A stretch of 28,742 nt of DNA, from positions 1 to 28,742 of the forward strand of contig CAKRTP010000008.1 in assembly GCA_934402155.1 (NCBI GenBank), in the 5' to 3' direction. Every line of letters begins with the position of its first letter. Position 1 is the stretch's first letter. A program made the position numbers and the translations under genes. Below are positions 7,552 to 15,431 of this stretch, piece by piece. This stretch comes from an uncultured Blautia sp. (GTDB lineage: Bacteria; Bacillota; Clostridia; Lachnospirales; Lachnospiraceae). The notes beneath the pieces are model-generated. The model saw only the letters and a list, made by a program, of their open reading frames with translations, searched no databases and was not told the origin of the DNA.

Positions 7552-8940
7552 ATGGAACAGCTGAATGAAATTGTTACCAAAATCGACAATTTTGTATGGG
7601 GGCCAGTTATGCTGATCCTTTTGGTTGGAACAGGTGTATTTCTTACCATTCGTACAAGATTTCTGACATGGAAGAATCTGGGATATGCGCTTAAGAGTAC
7701 GCTCAGTAAAGAAGCACGCACCAAAAGTCGTGGTGAAGGAGATGTTTCCCCTTTTTCTGCTCTTACTACAGCGTTGGCGGCAACAATCGGTACAGGAAAT
7801 ATCGTTGGTGTTGCGACTGCAATGGTATCTGGTGGACCAGGAGCACTGGTATGGATGTGGATCTCAGCAGCATTTGGACTTACTTCAAAATTCAGCGAGT
7901 GTATGCTTGCAATCAAATATCGTGAGGTAAATGCCAAAGGCGAGATGAGTGGTGGACCGATGTACACCATGAAAAAAGGTCTGAAAAATAAGACTTTTGG
8001 TTCTGTTCTGGCATGGCTTTTTGCATTATTTGCAGTGATTGCATCCTTTGGCATAGGTAATATGACACAGGGAAACTCAATTGCAGGTGCGCTACATACT
8101 ACTTTTGGCGTGCCAACAGGGATTACGGGCATTGTGATTACAGTGGTTTCTCTGCTGATCATTGTTGGAGGAATCAAATCTATTTCAAAAGTGTCCTCCG
8201 TAGTCGTTCCGGCAATGGCAATCTTTTATGTGATCTGTGGCATTATTGTTATTATTGGAAATATCTCAAATCTGCCAGCAGGTATTGCCATGATCTTTAA
8301 GATGGCATTTTCCGTAAAAGCGGTTGGCGGTGGACTTTGTGGATCAATTGTGGCTTCTATGATGAGTGCGATGCGATTTGGAGTTGCACGAGGTGTCTTT
8401 TCTAATGAAGCAGGTATGGGTTCTGCCGCGATCACTGCAGCGGCCGCTACTACAGATAATCCGGTTCGTCAGGGTTATATAAATATGACAGGTACTTTCT
8501 GGGACACCATTGTTGTCTGTACAATAACAGGGCTTGCGATAGCATCCTCCGGAGTACTTGGAATGACAAATGCGGCAGGAGAGATGTTGACGGGTTCAGA
8601 TATTACGATCGAAGCATTTGAAACGATACTTGGTTCTGCTGGTGGATGGCTGGTAACAATCGGAATTACTTTATTTGCGTTTTCCACGATTCTTGGATGG
8701 GAGTATCATGGAGAGAAAGCATTCGAATATCTTCTTGGAACACATAAATACAACATGATCTATCGAGTAGTGTTTTCACTTGTAGTATACTTTGGATGTA
8801 CACAGACACTGAGTCTGGTATGGAATTTCTCTGATATTGCAAATGCACTTATGGCGATTCCGAACCTTATCTGTATGTTACTCCTGAGTGGTGAAATTGC
8901 AAAGGATATCAAAGAATTCCAGTCTGAGATCAAAAAATAG
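7552..8940 (+). CDS. AGCS family amino acid:cation symporter (sodium/alanine or glycine)
   Basis: A 462-residue membrane transporter of the alanine/glycine:cation symporter family. Family signatures include the N-terminal VWGPVMLILLVGTGVFLTIRT, the loop GEGDVSPFSALTTALAATIG, TGNIVGVATAM and SNEAGMGSAAI (~residue 285), which form the amino-acid and Na+ binding core. I place the start at 7552 because GAGGAGGG lies eight bases before it; the frame is open eleven codons further up, but those would fall in the terminator hairpin. The gene is preceded by its own promoter and a leader terminator, so expression may depend on anti-termination. Substrate is probably alanine, glycine or another small amino acid. 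Confidence 0.9.
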   Translation: MEQLNEIVTKIDNFVWGPVMLILLVGTGVFLTIRTRFLTWKNLGYALKSTLSKEARTKSRGEGDVSPFSALTTALAATIGTGNIVGVATAMVSGGPGALVWMWISAAFGLTSKFSECMLAIKYREVNAKGEMSGGPMYTMKKGLKNKTFGSVLAWLFALFAVIASFGIGNMTQGNSIAGALHTTFGVPTGITGIVITVVSLLIIVGGIKSISKVSSVVVPAMAIFYVICGIIVIIGNISNLPAGIAMIFKMAFSVKAVGGGLCGSIVASMMSAMRFGVARGVFSNEAGMGSAAITAAAATTDNPVRQGYINMTGTFWDTIVVCTITGLAIASSGVLGMTNAAGEMLTGSDITIEAFETILGSAGGWLVTIGITLFAFSTILGWEYHGEKAFEYLLGTHKYNMIYRVVFSLVVYFGCTQTLSLVWNFSDIANALMAIPNLICMLLLSGEIAKDIKEFQSEIKK

Positions 8941-8950
8941 ATGTGTGCAT

Positions 8951-9019
8951 AAAAAAGAAAGATACTCTCATAACGAAGCTGAGGAGTAGTATACGTATAT
9001 GATTTGATATTCTTTTTTT
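8951..9019 (+). terminator. Weak terminator candidate after the AGCS gene
   Basis: AAAAAAGAA near 8951 can pair with TTCTTTTTTT near 9010-9019, enclosing CTCA/TGAG and ACT/AGT helices. The helix is AT-rich and long-range, so the call is tentative. The que promoter follows at once. Confidence 0.35.
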
Positions 9020-9020
9020 G

Positions 9021-9049
9021 TTGACGTTTATATGTATTAGAAGTATAAT
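9021..9049 (+). promoter_or_regulatory. Promoter of the que operon
   Basis: TTGACG (9021-9026), exactly 17 bases, then TATAAT (9044-9049): a near-consensus vegetative promoter. Transcription would start near 9056, giving a leader of about 185 bases. Confidence 0.85.
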
Positions 9050-9052
9050 ATC

Positions 9053-9164
9053 TACGCTGTAGAAACAGCCGACAGTTCATTTGTACCTTCCTGTCGTAAA
9101 ACAAAACCAGGGCTGACCAAGAAGATTTCAGGCTCTGCGTGCATAAAGTACGCGGAGCTTTTTT
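9053..9164 (+). promoter_or_regulatory. Structured leader with terminator before queDECF, candidate riboswitch
   Basis: CAGCC (9066-9070) pairs with GGCTG (9111-9115), enclosing hairpin GACAG (9071-9075)/CTGTC (9091-9095) and an A-rich strand (9096-9107) that could form a pseudoknot. The 5' GCTGT could instead pair with ACAGC at 9065-9069, giving two exclusive folds. The leader ends in an intrinsic terminator (9132-9164). Position before preQ1-synthesis genes suggests sensing of preQ1, preQ0 or queuine. The class I and class II preQ1 consensus motifs are not recognisable. A class III-like or unlisted aptamer is possible. Confidence 0.5.
9132..9164 (+). terminator. Intrinsic terminator in the que leader
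   Basis: GCTCTGCGT (9132-9140) pairs with ACGCGGAGC (9150-9158) with one wobble, followed by six T. It lies between the promoter and queD, so it must be bypassed for operon expression. Confidence 0.85.
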
Positions 9165-9239
9165 GATGGATTTCATTATATTTTCAGTTGGCACTTGGCT
9201 TAAAAGGTACATCCATTTCACATACAGGAGAATTGAAAT

Positions 9240-9662
9240 ATGTATTATTTGAAGACAAAAGCCAGTTTTGACGCAGCGCATTTTCTTTGGAAATACGAGG
9301 GAAAGTGCAGAAATATCCATGGACATCGTTGGAATATTGCTGTGGAGATCAAGGGTCAGGTGCTGAAGCAAGAAGGCCAGACGCGGGGAATGATAGTGGA
9401 TTTTGGCGATCTGAAAAAAGATTTGAAAAAACTTTGTGACTTCTTTGATCACAGTTTGATCTATGAGAAGGGATCTTTGAGAGCGGAAACAGTTGCTGCA
9501 CTTTTGAATGAAAATTTTCATCTGGAAGAAGTTTTATTTCGCCCCACTGCGGAAAATTTTGCTTACTATTTTTATAAAAAATTAACTGATCTGGGATACG
9601 GAGTTCACTGTGTGACAGTGTATGAAACACCAAATAATTGTGCAGTTTATGAGGAAGAATAG
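9240..9662 (+). CDS. queD: QueD, 6-carboxytetrahydropterin synthase
   Basis: A 140-residue member of the 6-pyruvoyl-tetrahydropterin synthase family. QueD turns 7,8-dihydroneopterin triphosphate into 6-carboxy-5,6,7,8-tetrahydropterin, an early step to queuosine. The zinc ligands H14 (FDAAHFL) and H27/H29 (NIHGHRW) and the catalytic Cys23 are visible, along with the Asp-His pair in FFDHSLIYE. Length is typical. Its stop codon abuts the queE start, in the gene order queD-queE-queC-queF. It is transcribed from the promoter at 9021 through the structured leader. Confidence 0.95.
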   Translation: MYYLKTKASFDAAHFLWKYEGKCRNIHGHRWNIAVEIKGQVLKQEGQTRGMIVDFGDLKKDLKKLCDFFDHSLIYEKGSLRAETVAALLNENFHLEEVLFRPTAENFAYYFYKKLTDLGYGVHCVTVYETPNNCAVYEEE

Positions 9663-10313
9663 ATGAAGGTCGTAGAAAAATTTACCAGTATTAACGGAGA
9701 AGGAACACGTGCGGGAGAACTGGCCGTTTTTGTTCGTTTTAAAGGATGTAATCTTCGATGCAGTTATTGTGATACCATGTGGGCCAATGAGTCCGACTGT
9801 TCCTATAAAGAGGAAACTCCGGAAGAGATTGTAAATTACGTTCTTGCAGCAGGAATCCGAAATGTGACACTCACAGGCGGAGAACCGCTGCTTCAAAAAG
9901 ACATCAGGGAGTTAATACATCTTCTCTTACAAGCTGGTCTGCGAGTTGAAATTGAGACAAATGGAGCAGTAAATCTGTCTGATTTTTGTGAAGAACGACC
10001 GATATTCACAATGGATTACAAACTGCCGTCGAGTGGTTGTGAAGAACATATGATAGCAGAGAATATGAAACTGCTTGAAACGAATGATACTGTAAAATTT
10101 GTGTCCGGCAGCCAGGAGGATCTGTTGAGAGCACTGGAGGTGATTCAGGCATACAATCTGACAAGTCGGTGTCATGTTTATCTCAGTCCTGTTTTTGGTT
10201 CTATAGAACCGGTACAGATGGTGGAATTTATGCTGAAACATCAGATGAATGATGTTCGGCTGCAGATACAGATGCATAAAGTAATCTGGGACCCCAACGA
10301 GCGGGGAGTATAA
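9663..10313 (+). CDS. queE: QueE, 7-carboxy-7-deazaguanine synthase (radical SAM)
   Basis: A 216-residue radical S-adenosylmethionine enzyme that rearranges carboxytetrahydropterin to 7-carboxy-7-deazaguanine, the second carbon-skeleton step to preQ0. The cluster-binding motif is CNLRCSYC with cysteines at 29, 33 and 36 (CX3CX2C). The glycine-rich SAM-binding TGGEPLLQ follows near residues 77-84. The N-terminal FTSINGEGTRAGELAVFVRF is diagnostic of QueE. The ATG immediately follows the queD stop, so translation is probably coupled. Short length is normal for QueE, which has a reduced barrel. Confidence 0.95.
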   Translation: MKVVEKFTSINGEGTRAGELAVFVRFKGCNLRCSYCDTMWANESDCSYKEETPEEIVNYVLAAGIRNVTLTGGEPLLQKDIRELIHLLLQAGLRVEIETNGAVNLSDFCEERPIFTMDYKLPSSGCEEHMIAENMKLLETNDTVKFVSGSQEDLLRALEVIQAYNLTSRCHVYLSPVFGSIEPVQMVEFMLKHQMNDVRLQIQMHKVIWDPNERGV

Positions 10314-10334
10314 ATAATTGGTGAGGTGATTGAG

Positions 10335-11018
10335 ATGAAAGCATTAGTTCTTTTCAGTGGAGGAATTGATTCAACAACGGCATTAGGCCTGGCAATTAAA
10401 AAATATGGGAAAGATCAGGTGACGGCACTTTCTGTTTCTTATGGACAGAAACATGATAAGGAAATTAAGGCAGCAACAGCGGTTGCGGAATATTATGGTG
10501 TGGAACATCTGTTTCTGGATTTAAGTAAGATATTTCAATATAGTAATTGTTCTCTGCTTCAGCAGTCTACAGAAGAAATTCCGGAGGAGAGTTATGCGGA
10601 GCAGATTTCAAAAACAAATGGCGATAAGCCGGTAAGCACTTATGTTCCATTCAGGAATGGATTGTTTCTTTCTTCTGCAGCCAGCATTGCACTGAGCAAA
10701 GAATGTGAAGTGATTTATTATGGAGCACATGCAGATGATTCTGCCGGTTTTGCCTATCCGGACTGCTCACCGGTGTTTAACAATGCTATGAATGAGGCAA
10801 TCTGGGAAGGCTCCGGACATCAGCTTAAGATAGAAGCACCGTTTGTCAATATGTCAAAGGCTGAAGTAGTACGGATTGGATTAGAACTGAAAGTTCCTTA
10901 TGAATTGACCTGGTCCTGTTATGAAGGTGGAGAGAAACCATGTGGAAAATGTGGAACATGTATTGACCGTGCGGCAGCCTTTCAGGCAAACCATGTGGAA
11001 GATCCGGCATTGAGATAG
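10335..11018 (+). CDS. queC: QueC, 7-cyano-7-deazaguanine (preQ0) synthase
   Basis: A 227-residue ATP-dependent ligase that converts 7-carboxy-7-deazaguanine and ammonia to preQ0. The PP-loop signature LFSGGIDSTTAL (SGGIDS at residues 8-13) binds ATP. YVPFRNGLFLSSAASIA and YYGAHADDSAGFAYPDC are family-specific, and the C-terminal CYEGGEKPCGKCGTC supplies zinc cysteines. I chose ATG 10335 over GTG 10326 because GGTGAGG (10320-10326) overlaps the GTG and is correctly spaced only for the ATG. It lies 21 bases after queE. Confidence 0.95.
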   Translation: MKALVLFSGGIDSTTALGLAIKKYGKDQVTALSVSYGQKHDKEIKAATAVAEYYGVEHLFLDLSKIFQYSNCSLLQQSTEEIPEESYAEQISKTNGDKPVSTYVPFRNGLFLSSAASIALSKECEVIYYGAHADDSAGFAYPDCSPVFNNAMNEAIWEGSGHQLKIEAPFVNMSKAEVVRIGLELKVPYELTWSCYEGGEKPCGKCGTCIDRAAAFQANHVEDPALR

Positions 11019-11033
11019 AAAGGAAAAAGAGTG

Positions 11034-11516
11034 ATGAGAGAGAAAGAAAACTTAACATTATTAGGAAACCAGCATACGGAATATCGTATGGATTATGATC
11101 CGTCTGTATTAGAGGCGTTTCAGAATAAACATCCGGGAAATGACTATTTTGTCAAATTCAATTGTCCGGAATTTACAAGTCTGTGTCCGATTACAGGGCA
11201 GCCGGATTTTGCAACGATTATAATTTCCTATGTTCCAGATGAACGTCTTGTGGAGAGTAAATCCTTGAAATTGTATCTGTTCTCATTTAGGAACCATGGA
11301 GATTTTCATGAAGATGTGATTAATATAATTATGAAAGATCTGGTCAGGATTCTTGAACCTAAATATATTGAAGTCTGGGGAAAATTCCTTCCGCGTGGAG
11401 GCCTGTCTATTGATCCGTATTGCAATTATGGAAAGCCTGGTACCAGATGGGAGCAAGTCGCATGGAATCGCATGAGTAATCATGACATGTTTCCGGAGAA
11501 AGTTGATAATCGGTAA
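11034..11516 (+). CDS. queF: QueF, NADPH-dependent 7-cyano-7-deazaguanine reductase
   Basis: A ~160-residue nitrile reductase of the short (type I, Bacillus-like) class that reduces preQ0 to preQ1, which tRNA-guanine transglycosylase then inserts into tRNA. The catalytic cysteine is in [35 protein letters not shown] is the family signature with the substrate-binding Glu. AGGA at 11021 fits either GTG 11031 or ATG 11034; I took the ATG. As last gene of queDECF it completes preQ1 synthesis. No tgt, queA or queG is in the window. The hairpin at 11568 ends the operon. Confidence 0.95.
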   Translation: MREKENLTLLGNQHTEYRMDYDPSVLEAFQNKHPGNDYFVKFNCPEFTSLCPITGQPDFATIIISYVPDERLVESKSLKLYLFSFRNHGDFHEDVINIIMKDLVRILEPKYIEVWGKFLPRGGLSIDPYCNYGKPGTRWEQVAWNRMSNHDMFPEKVDNR

Positions 11517-11567
11517 CAATATTCAGGTTAATTTGCTGGAGAAACCAGAATAGTAGATTCAAAAATG

Positions 11568-11612
11568 ATTACCTTCAGGCTATAATAAAAATATAGCCTG
11601 AAGGTAATTTTT
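11568..11612 (+). terminator. Long terminator of the que operon
   Basis: Arms 11568-11584 and 11592-11608 form a perfect 17-bp helix around the loop ATAAAAA, followed by a T run. It is one of the strongest hairpins in the window. Confidence 0.9.
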
Positions 11613-11699
11613 ATGGCAAAATATAAGAAAAAATCAGAGGATAACGTACGATGTCCTCTGGAATACAGAATGGAAATATTTGGTGGATAATAAAATGGT
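11613..11699 (+). pseudogene. Remnant of an HxlR-type transcriptional regulator N-terminus
   Basis: A 25-codon frame starting MAKYKKKSEDN and ending RCPLEYRMEIFGG-stop (TAA at 11688). CPxEYxxxxxGG is the start of the HxlR winged-helix domain, which normally continues GGKWK. The next bases still contain AAATGG (Lys-Trp) in another frame, as expected after a small indel. No ribosome site precedes it; the ATG touches the T run of the que terminator. The rest of the ~110-residue protein is gone. Most likely a decayed gene. Confidence 0.55.
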
Positions 11700-11744
11700 G
11701 CCGCCTTCCAGATTTGTAATATGGATAAAATGAAAGAGAGAGAC

Positions 11745-12647
11745 ATGATGAAAAACCAAGCGTATTACCACCTCCCGGGATTATTTGAGTTTTATGAACT
11801 GTATCGAATATTTTTGCCTTTGTTTCGGGAGCACAGAGAGTATTTTTATGACTGGTGTGAAATTGGTTCAATATACGGGGCTCCATCAGATTGTATATGG
11901 GGTGGTGGTCGAACCTCCTTTGGAGAAACGGATCCGCAGAAAGTATTGGCTCTGATGCAGGAATATAAGATATCTGCCAGGCTGACATTCAGCAATTCAC
12001 TTCTGCGAGAAGAACACTTGCAGGATCAAAAATGTAATACATTGTGTGCATTGTTCGAAGAAAATAATAGATTGCAAAATGGAGTGATCCTTCATTCAGA
12101 TTTACTGCTGGATTATCTGCAGAAAAAGTATCCGGGACTTTATCTGGTTTCTTCGACCACGAAGGTGCTGACGAATTTCAGAGAATTTCTGGAGGAAACA
12201 GATAGAAAAGAATTCTGTTATGTAGTACCGGATTTTCGTCTCAACAAAAAGTTTGAACAATTAAATCAGATGAGTGCAAAGCAAAAAGCAAAGGTGGAAT
12301 TTCTGTGTAATGAGTGCTGCTGGTTTGGCTGTAAAGACAGAAAAGTCTGTTATGAAACAGTCAGCCGAAAAAATCTGGGAGAAGATTGCAGGGATCATAT
12401 ATGTACTGCACCTGGGGCAGAGAATGGATATCTTTTTTCAAAGGCAATGGCAAATCCGGGATTTATCAGTGTGGCAGATATTAAAAATGTCTATTTGCCG
12501 ATGGGATTTTCTAATTTCAAGATTGAAGGACGGGGATTGGGAAGTGCACTGATCCTGGAATTCATTCTGTATTATATGACCCGCCCAGAGTATCAGATTC
12601 ATGTCAGGGAAAAGATATATCTGGACAATATGCTGGATCTTTTATAA
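11745..12647 (+). CDS. U32 peptidase-like iron-sulfur protein, uncharacterised
   Basis: About 300 residues from the chosen ATG (11721 is an in-frame alternative but has no ribosome site; a weak GAGAG precedes 11745). A cysteine-rich stretch from residue 188 reads CNECCWFGC, then C202, C215 and C220, enough for a 4Fe-4S cluster. It is followed ~40 residues on by MGFSNFKIEGRGLGS, resembling the FKIEGR segment of U32-family proteins (UbiU/UbiV, TrhP/RlhA relatives). Those use such clusters in hydroxylation reactions on RNA or quinones. The N-terminal half (barrel-like, LFEFYELYRIFLPL and APSDCIWGGGR) I do not recognise in any characterised enzyme. It is monocistronic. Function open; the U32 link is inference. 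Confidence 0.6.
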   Translation: MMKNQAYYHLPGLFEFYELYRIFLPLFREHREYFYDWCEIGSIYGAPSDCIWGGGRTSFGETDPQKVLALMQEYKISARLTFSNSLLREEHLQDQKCNTLCALFEENNRLQNGVILHSDLLLDYLQKKYPGLYLVSSTTKVLTNFREFLEETDRKEFCYVVPDFRLNKKFEQLNQMSAKQKAKVEFLCNECCWFGCKDRKVCYETVSRKNLGEDCRDHICTAPGAENGYLFSKAMANPGFISVADIKNVYLPMGFSNFKIEGRGLGSALILEFILYYMTRPEYQIHVREKIYLDNMLDLL

Positions 12648-12655
12648 TATATTCG

Positions 12656-12694
12656 TAACTGTTCAGTATCTTCACAATGGCTACGGAATAGTTA
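12656..12694. repeat. Intergenic hairpin, possibly of the same short-element family
   Basis: TAACTGTTC (12656-12664) pairs with GAATAGTTA (12686-12694) over nine positions with one wobble. The ACTGTTCA core also occurs in the reverse complement of the elements at 7384 and 22183. No T run follows, so a simple terminator is unlikely. Confidence 0.35.
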
Positions 12695-12729
12695 TATATA
12701 TTCATCGCATTAACAAAGGAGAGACCGAT

Positions 12730-13692
12730 ATGAAGATTGTATTTCTGGATGTAAAAACAATTGGAGAGGATATTGACTTATCCGCATATGATGCTCTCGG
12801 AGAAGTAGTAAAATATGGATTTTCTACTCCGGAAGAGGTTTCAGAGAGGGTAAAAGATGCAGATGTCCTGGTTGTTAATAAAATCGAAATTAATGAAAGA
12901 ACGATTGGAACTGCTCAAAATTTAAAGCTGGTATGCGTAACAGCTACGGGGACAAATAATCTGGATAAAGAATATCTGAAGAAACGTGGAATCGCATGGA
13001 GAAATGTAGCAGGATATTCAACAGAGTCAGTTGCACAGCACACATTTGCGTTACTATTTTATCTGTTAGAGAAAATGCGTTATTATGATGAATATGTAAA
13101 AGACGAAAAATATGTAAATGATACAGTCTTTACTCATTTTGCAGAACACTTTAATGAGATTAACGGAAAGACGTGGGGGATTATCGGTCTTGGGACAATC
13201 GGAAGACGAGTTGCTGATATTGCAAAAGCGTTTGGAGTACATGTAATCTATTATTCTGCTTCGGGAAGAGCCGCTCAGGAAGGATATGAGCAGGTAGATT
13301 TTGAAACATTGCTTTCTTCTGCGGATATTGTATCTGTACATGCTCCATTAAATGAATATACAAAAGAGTTAATGAACAGGGAAGCATTTGCAAAAATGAA
13401 AAAGACAGCAATCTTCTTAAATCTTGGGCGAGGGCAGATAGTGGTAGAACAGGATTTGTATGAAGCACTGAAAACAGGAGAGATTGCAGCAGCAGGTATC
13501 GATGTGTTATGTGAAGAGCCGATGAGTGAGTCAAACCCACTAATAAAAATAAAAGACAGTAAAAAGCTTATTATTACTCCACATATTGCGTGGGCAAGTG
13601 TGGAAGCAAGAAAACGACTGATGCAGATCATTGAAGGACAGATCAGAGAGTTTTTTTGCATGCAGGATGGAATAAAAGAAACAATAGAATAG
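12730..13692 (+). CDS. D-isomer-specific 2-hydroxyacid dehydrogenase
   Basis: A 320-residue NAD(P)-dependent oxidoreductase that interconverts 2-keto acids and D-2-hydroxy acids. The frame is open to 12601, overlapping the previous gene, but AAAGGAG at 12715-12721 selects ATG 12730 (MKIVFLDVKTIG). The nucleotide-binding Rossmann motif is IIGLGTIGRRVADIAKAFG (~residues 148-166). The family signature with the substrate-binding Arg is NLGRGQIVVE, and the catalytic His lies in ITPHIAWAS (~residue 286). CEEP before it is also conserved. It is closest in pattern to hydroxypyruvate/glycerate dehydrogenases, but the substrate is not determined. Confidence 0.9.
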   Translation: MKIVFLDVKTIGEDIDLSAYDALGEVVKYGFSTPEEVSERVKDADVLVVNKIEINERTIGTAQNLKLVCVTATGTNNLDKEYLKKRGIAWRNVAGYSTESVAQHTFALLFYLLEKMRYYDEYVKDEKYVNDTVFTHFAEHFNEINGKTWGIIGLGTIGRRVADIAKAFGVHVIYYSASGRAAQEGYEQVDFETLLSSADIVSVHAPLNEYTKELMNREAFAKMKKTAIFLNLGRGQIVVEQDLYEALKTGEIAAAGIDVLCEEPMSESNPLIKIKDSKKLIITPHIAWASVEARKRLMQIIEGQIREFFCMQDGIKETIE

Positions 13693-13753
13693 ATGAATTT
13701 ATATCAGATGATGACAGAAAAAAGGACATTAAGAGAAAGGGCACACATATTAA

Positions 13754-14770
13754 ATGACATTCAATTTTGATAAAGAATTTCAGAATATAATGCAGAACCA
13801 CAGTTTAAAGACGGTGATTATTCTTGGTCATTTGAATCCTGATGGAGATGCTGCCGGGTCCGTGATGGGACTGGCGCATTATATAAAAGTGAATTATCCA
13901 CAATACAGAGTATTTCCGTATCTGGCAGATACCCTGGACAGGGGGCCAAAGAAACAGATAAAGACAGATGCGGTATTTAACCCCTTTGTAAAACCGGACA
14001 TGGCAGGAGAAAGATATGCAGTTATTGTATGTGATACGGCAGTATTAACGCGGTTGATCGGAAAAGAATATTATGAGCACGCAGAGGCTTCGATGGTAAT
14101 TGACCATCATGCTTCTAATGAAGGATACGGAGATGTAAATTATACAAAGATTTCAGAAGCCTGTGCTGAGAATGTTTATTATATTCTTGATCAGGAGAAG
14201 CTTAAGAAAGCGATCGTTTCAGAGATGAGACCAACAGCAGCAGATTATATTTATATGGGCATTCTTCATGATACGGGATGTTTTTCCAGAGCCAGGATAA
14301 GTACCATGCAGGCAGTGACAGAACTGTTGAAACTGGGAGTGGATCATAGCTGTGTGATGCAGACTATGCATAATGATAGTTTGGAAAGCCTGAAGAAGAG
14401 AGCAGAGTTGCTGAAAAGGGCAGAACGTCTGCTGGATGGAAATGTTGCCGGTGTATGTATCAGCCGCGCAGAGAGTGAAGCAGAAGGAATTAGTTACGAG
14501 GACATTCACCCAATCAGCGAAATTCTCAGAGACTGTGAAGATATTGAACTTGGCTTTACTATGTATGAGGAAGAAGAAAATCGTTGGCGTTGTTCTTTCC
14601 GATCAGATGGAAACTGGATCAATGTCAATGAACTTCTGCAGGAATTTGGTGGTGGCGGACATGCTGCGGCAGCTGGTGTGCGCAAAAGAACTAATGATAT
14701 GGAAAAGTTTAAAAAAGAGATATTGGAACGAATTATGATGATGAGAAAAAAGAAAGAATGTGCCAAATGA
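13754..14770 (+). CDS. DHH/DHHA1 phosphoesterase, NrnA-like oligoribonuclease/pAp phosphatase
   Basis: A 338-residue cytoplasmic phosphoesterase. NrnA relatives degrade two- to five-base RNA fragments (including pGpG from cyclic di-GMP) and dephosphorylate 3'-phosphoadenosine 5'-phosphate. The DHH domain shows GHLNPDGDAAGS (residues 25-36), CDTA, VIDHHASNEG (the DHH motif) and HDTGCF, all metal ligands. The C-terminal DHHA1 domain ends in FGGGGHAAAAG, the nucleic-acid-binding glycine motif. AAAGGG lies a somewhat long 12 bases from the ATG. Its end overlaps the methyltransferase start (ATGA), so the two are translationally coupled. Confidence 0.9.
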   Translation: MTFNFDKEFQNIMQNHSLKTVIILGHLNPDGDAAGSVMGLAHYIKVNYPQYRVFPYLADTLDRGPKKQIKTDAVFNPFVKPDMAGERYAVIVCDTAVLTRLIGKEYYEHAEASMVIDHHASNEGYGDVNYTKISEACAENVYYILDQEKLKKAIVSEMRPTAADYIYMGILHDTGCFSRARISTMQAVTELLKLGVDHSCVMQTMHNDSLESLKKRAELLKRAERLLDGNVAGVCISRAESEAEGISYEDIHPISEILRDCEDIELGFTMYEEEENRWRCSFRSDGNWINVNELLQEFGGGGHAAAAGVRKRTNDMEKFKKEILERIMMMRKKKECAK

Positions 14771-15363
14771 ATCAGGATGAAACACGGTGGGATAAATTAT
14801 TAAGGATAAAGACAACAGGTCGAGATGATTCTCACTCAGATCAATATCGGTATCCGTATGAACCGACATCTTACAGGGTATTGGAACGTCTGGCAAATAG
14901 TGGTCTGATCAGAAAAAATAATACTTTACTGGACTATGGGACAGGAAAGGGAAGAGTATGTTTTTATCTTTCTTATCAGACCAGGTGTAATTCGATAGGT
15001 GTTGAGTATGATGAACGTATTTATCAGGGAGCAATAGATAACAAAAGGACAGCAGTGTCTTCAGATCGTACTGCCTTTGTTTTATGTGGTGCAGAAAATT
15101 ATGAAGTTCCTGCAGATGTGGACAGATGTTATTTCTTTAATCCGTTTTCAGTGGAGATTTTTCAGGCTGTTCTTGCAAAGATATATGAATCGTATTATGC
15201 GAAACAGAGAGAAATTTTGTTGTTTTTTTATTATCCCTCAGAAAATTATATAAGTAGTCTGATGACGCAGGAACAGCTGATATTTTATGATGAGATAGAT
15301 ACTTCAGATTTGTTTTCCGGAGATGATAACAGAGAGAGAGTTATGATATTTAAGGTGATTTGA
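14767..15363 (+). CDS. SAM-dependent methyltransferase, substrate unknown
   Basis: About 198 residues. LLDYGTGKGRVCFYL (~residues 55-69) is motif I of class I methyltransferases, where SAM binds; GVEYDERIY is the acidic loop of motif II, and DVDRCYFFNPFSVEIF stands where the motif IV region (N/D-PP-F/Y) is expected. I use ATG 14767, which overlaps the NrnA-like stop as ATGA; ATG 14758 is an in-frame alternative giving three more residues. The similar RxxPYEPT...GxGKGR arrangement is found in Firmicute proteins annotated only as methyltransferases. No target can be named. Confidence 0.8.
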   Translation: MNQDETRWDKLLRIKTTGRDDSHSDQYRYPYEPTSYRVLERLANSGLIRKNNTLLDYGTGKGRVCFYLSYQTRCNSIGVEYDERIYQGAIDNKRTAVSSDRTAFVLCGAENYEVPADVDRCYFFNPFSVEIFQAVLAKIYESYYAKQREILLFFYYPSENYISSLMTQEQLIFYDEIDTSDLFSGDDNRERVMIFKVI

Positions 15364-15373
15364 CCGAATCAAG

Positions 15374-15406
15374 CAAGTGGCGAAGCGGATTGCGAATATC
15401 CGCTTG
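15374..15406. repeat. Intergenic hairpin between methyltransferase and membrane protein genes
   Basis: AAGCGGAT (15383-15390) pairs perfectly with ATCCGCTT (15398-15405) around TGCGAAT. An upstream CAAGTGG (15374-15380) can compete for the same CCGCTTG. It ends 25 bases before the next start codon and leaves its AAAAGGAGG free. It is GC-rich compared with its surroundings. Confidence 0.45.
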
Positions 15407-15431
15407 ACCAAAGAGAAAAGGAGGAATTTTC

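Noticed and set aside
7482..8177. 231-codon minus-strand frame opposite the AGCS gene
   Set aside because: It is antisense to a clearly conserved transporter and has repetitive composition typical of a shadow frame, with no ribosome site.
8760..9521. 253-codon minus-strand frame across the que leader and queD
   Set aside because: It overlaps the que promoter, leader and queD on the opposite strand and has no recognisable protein features.
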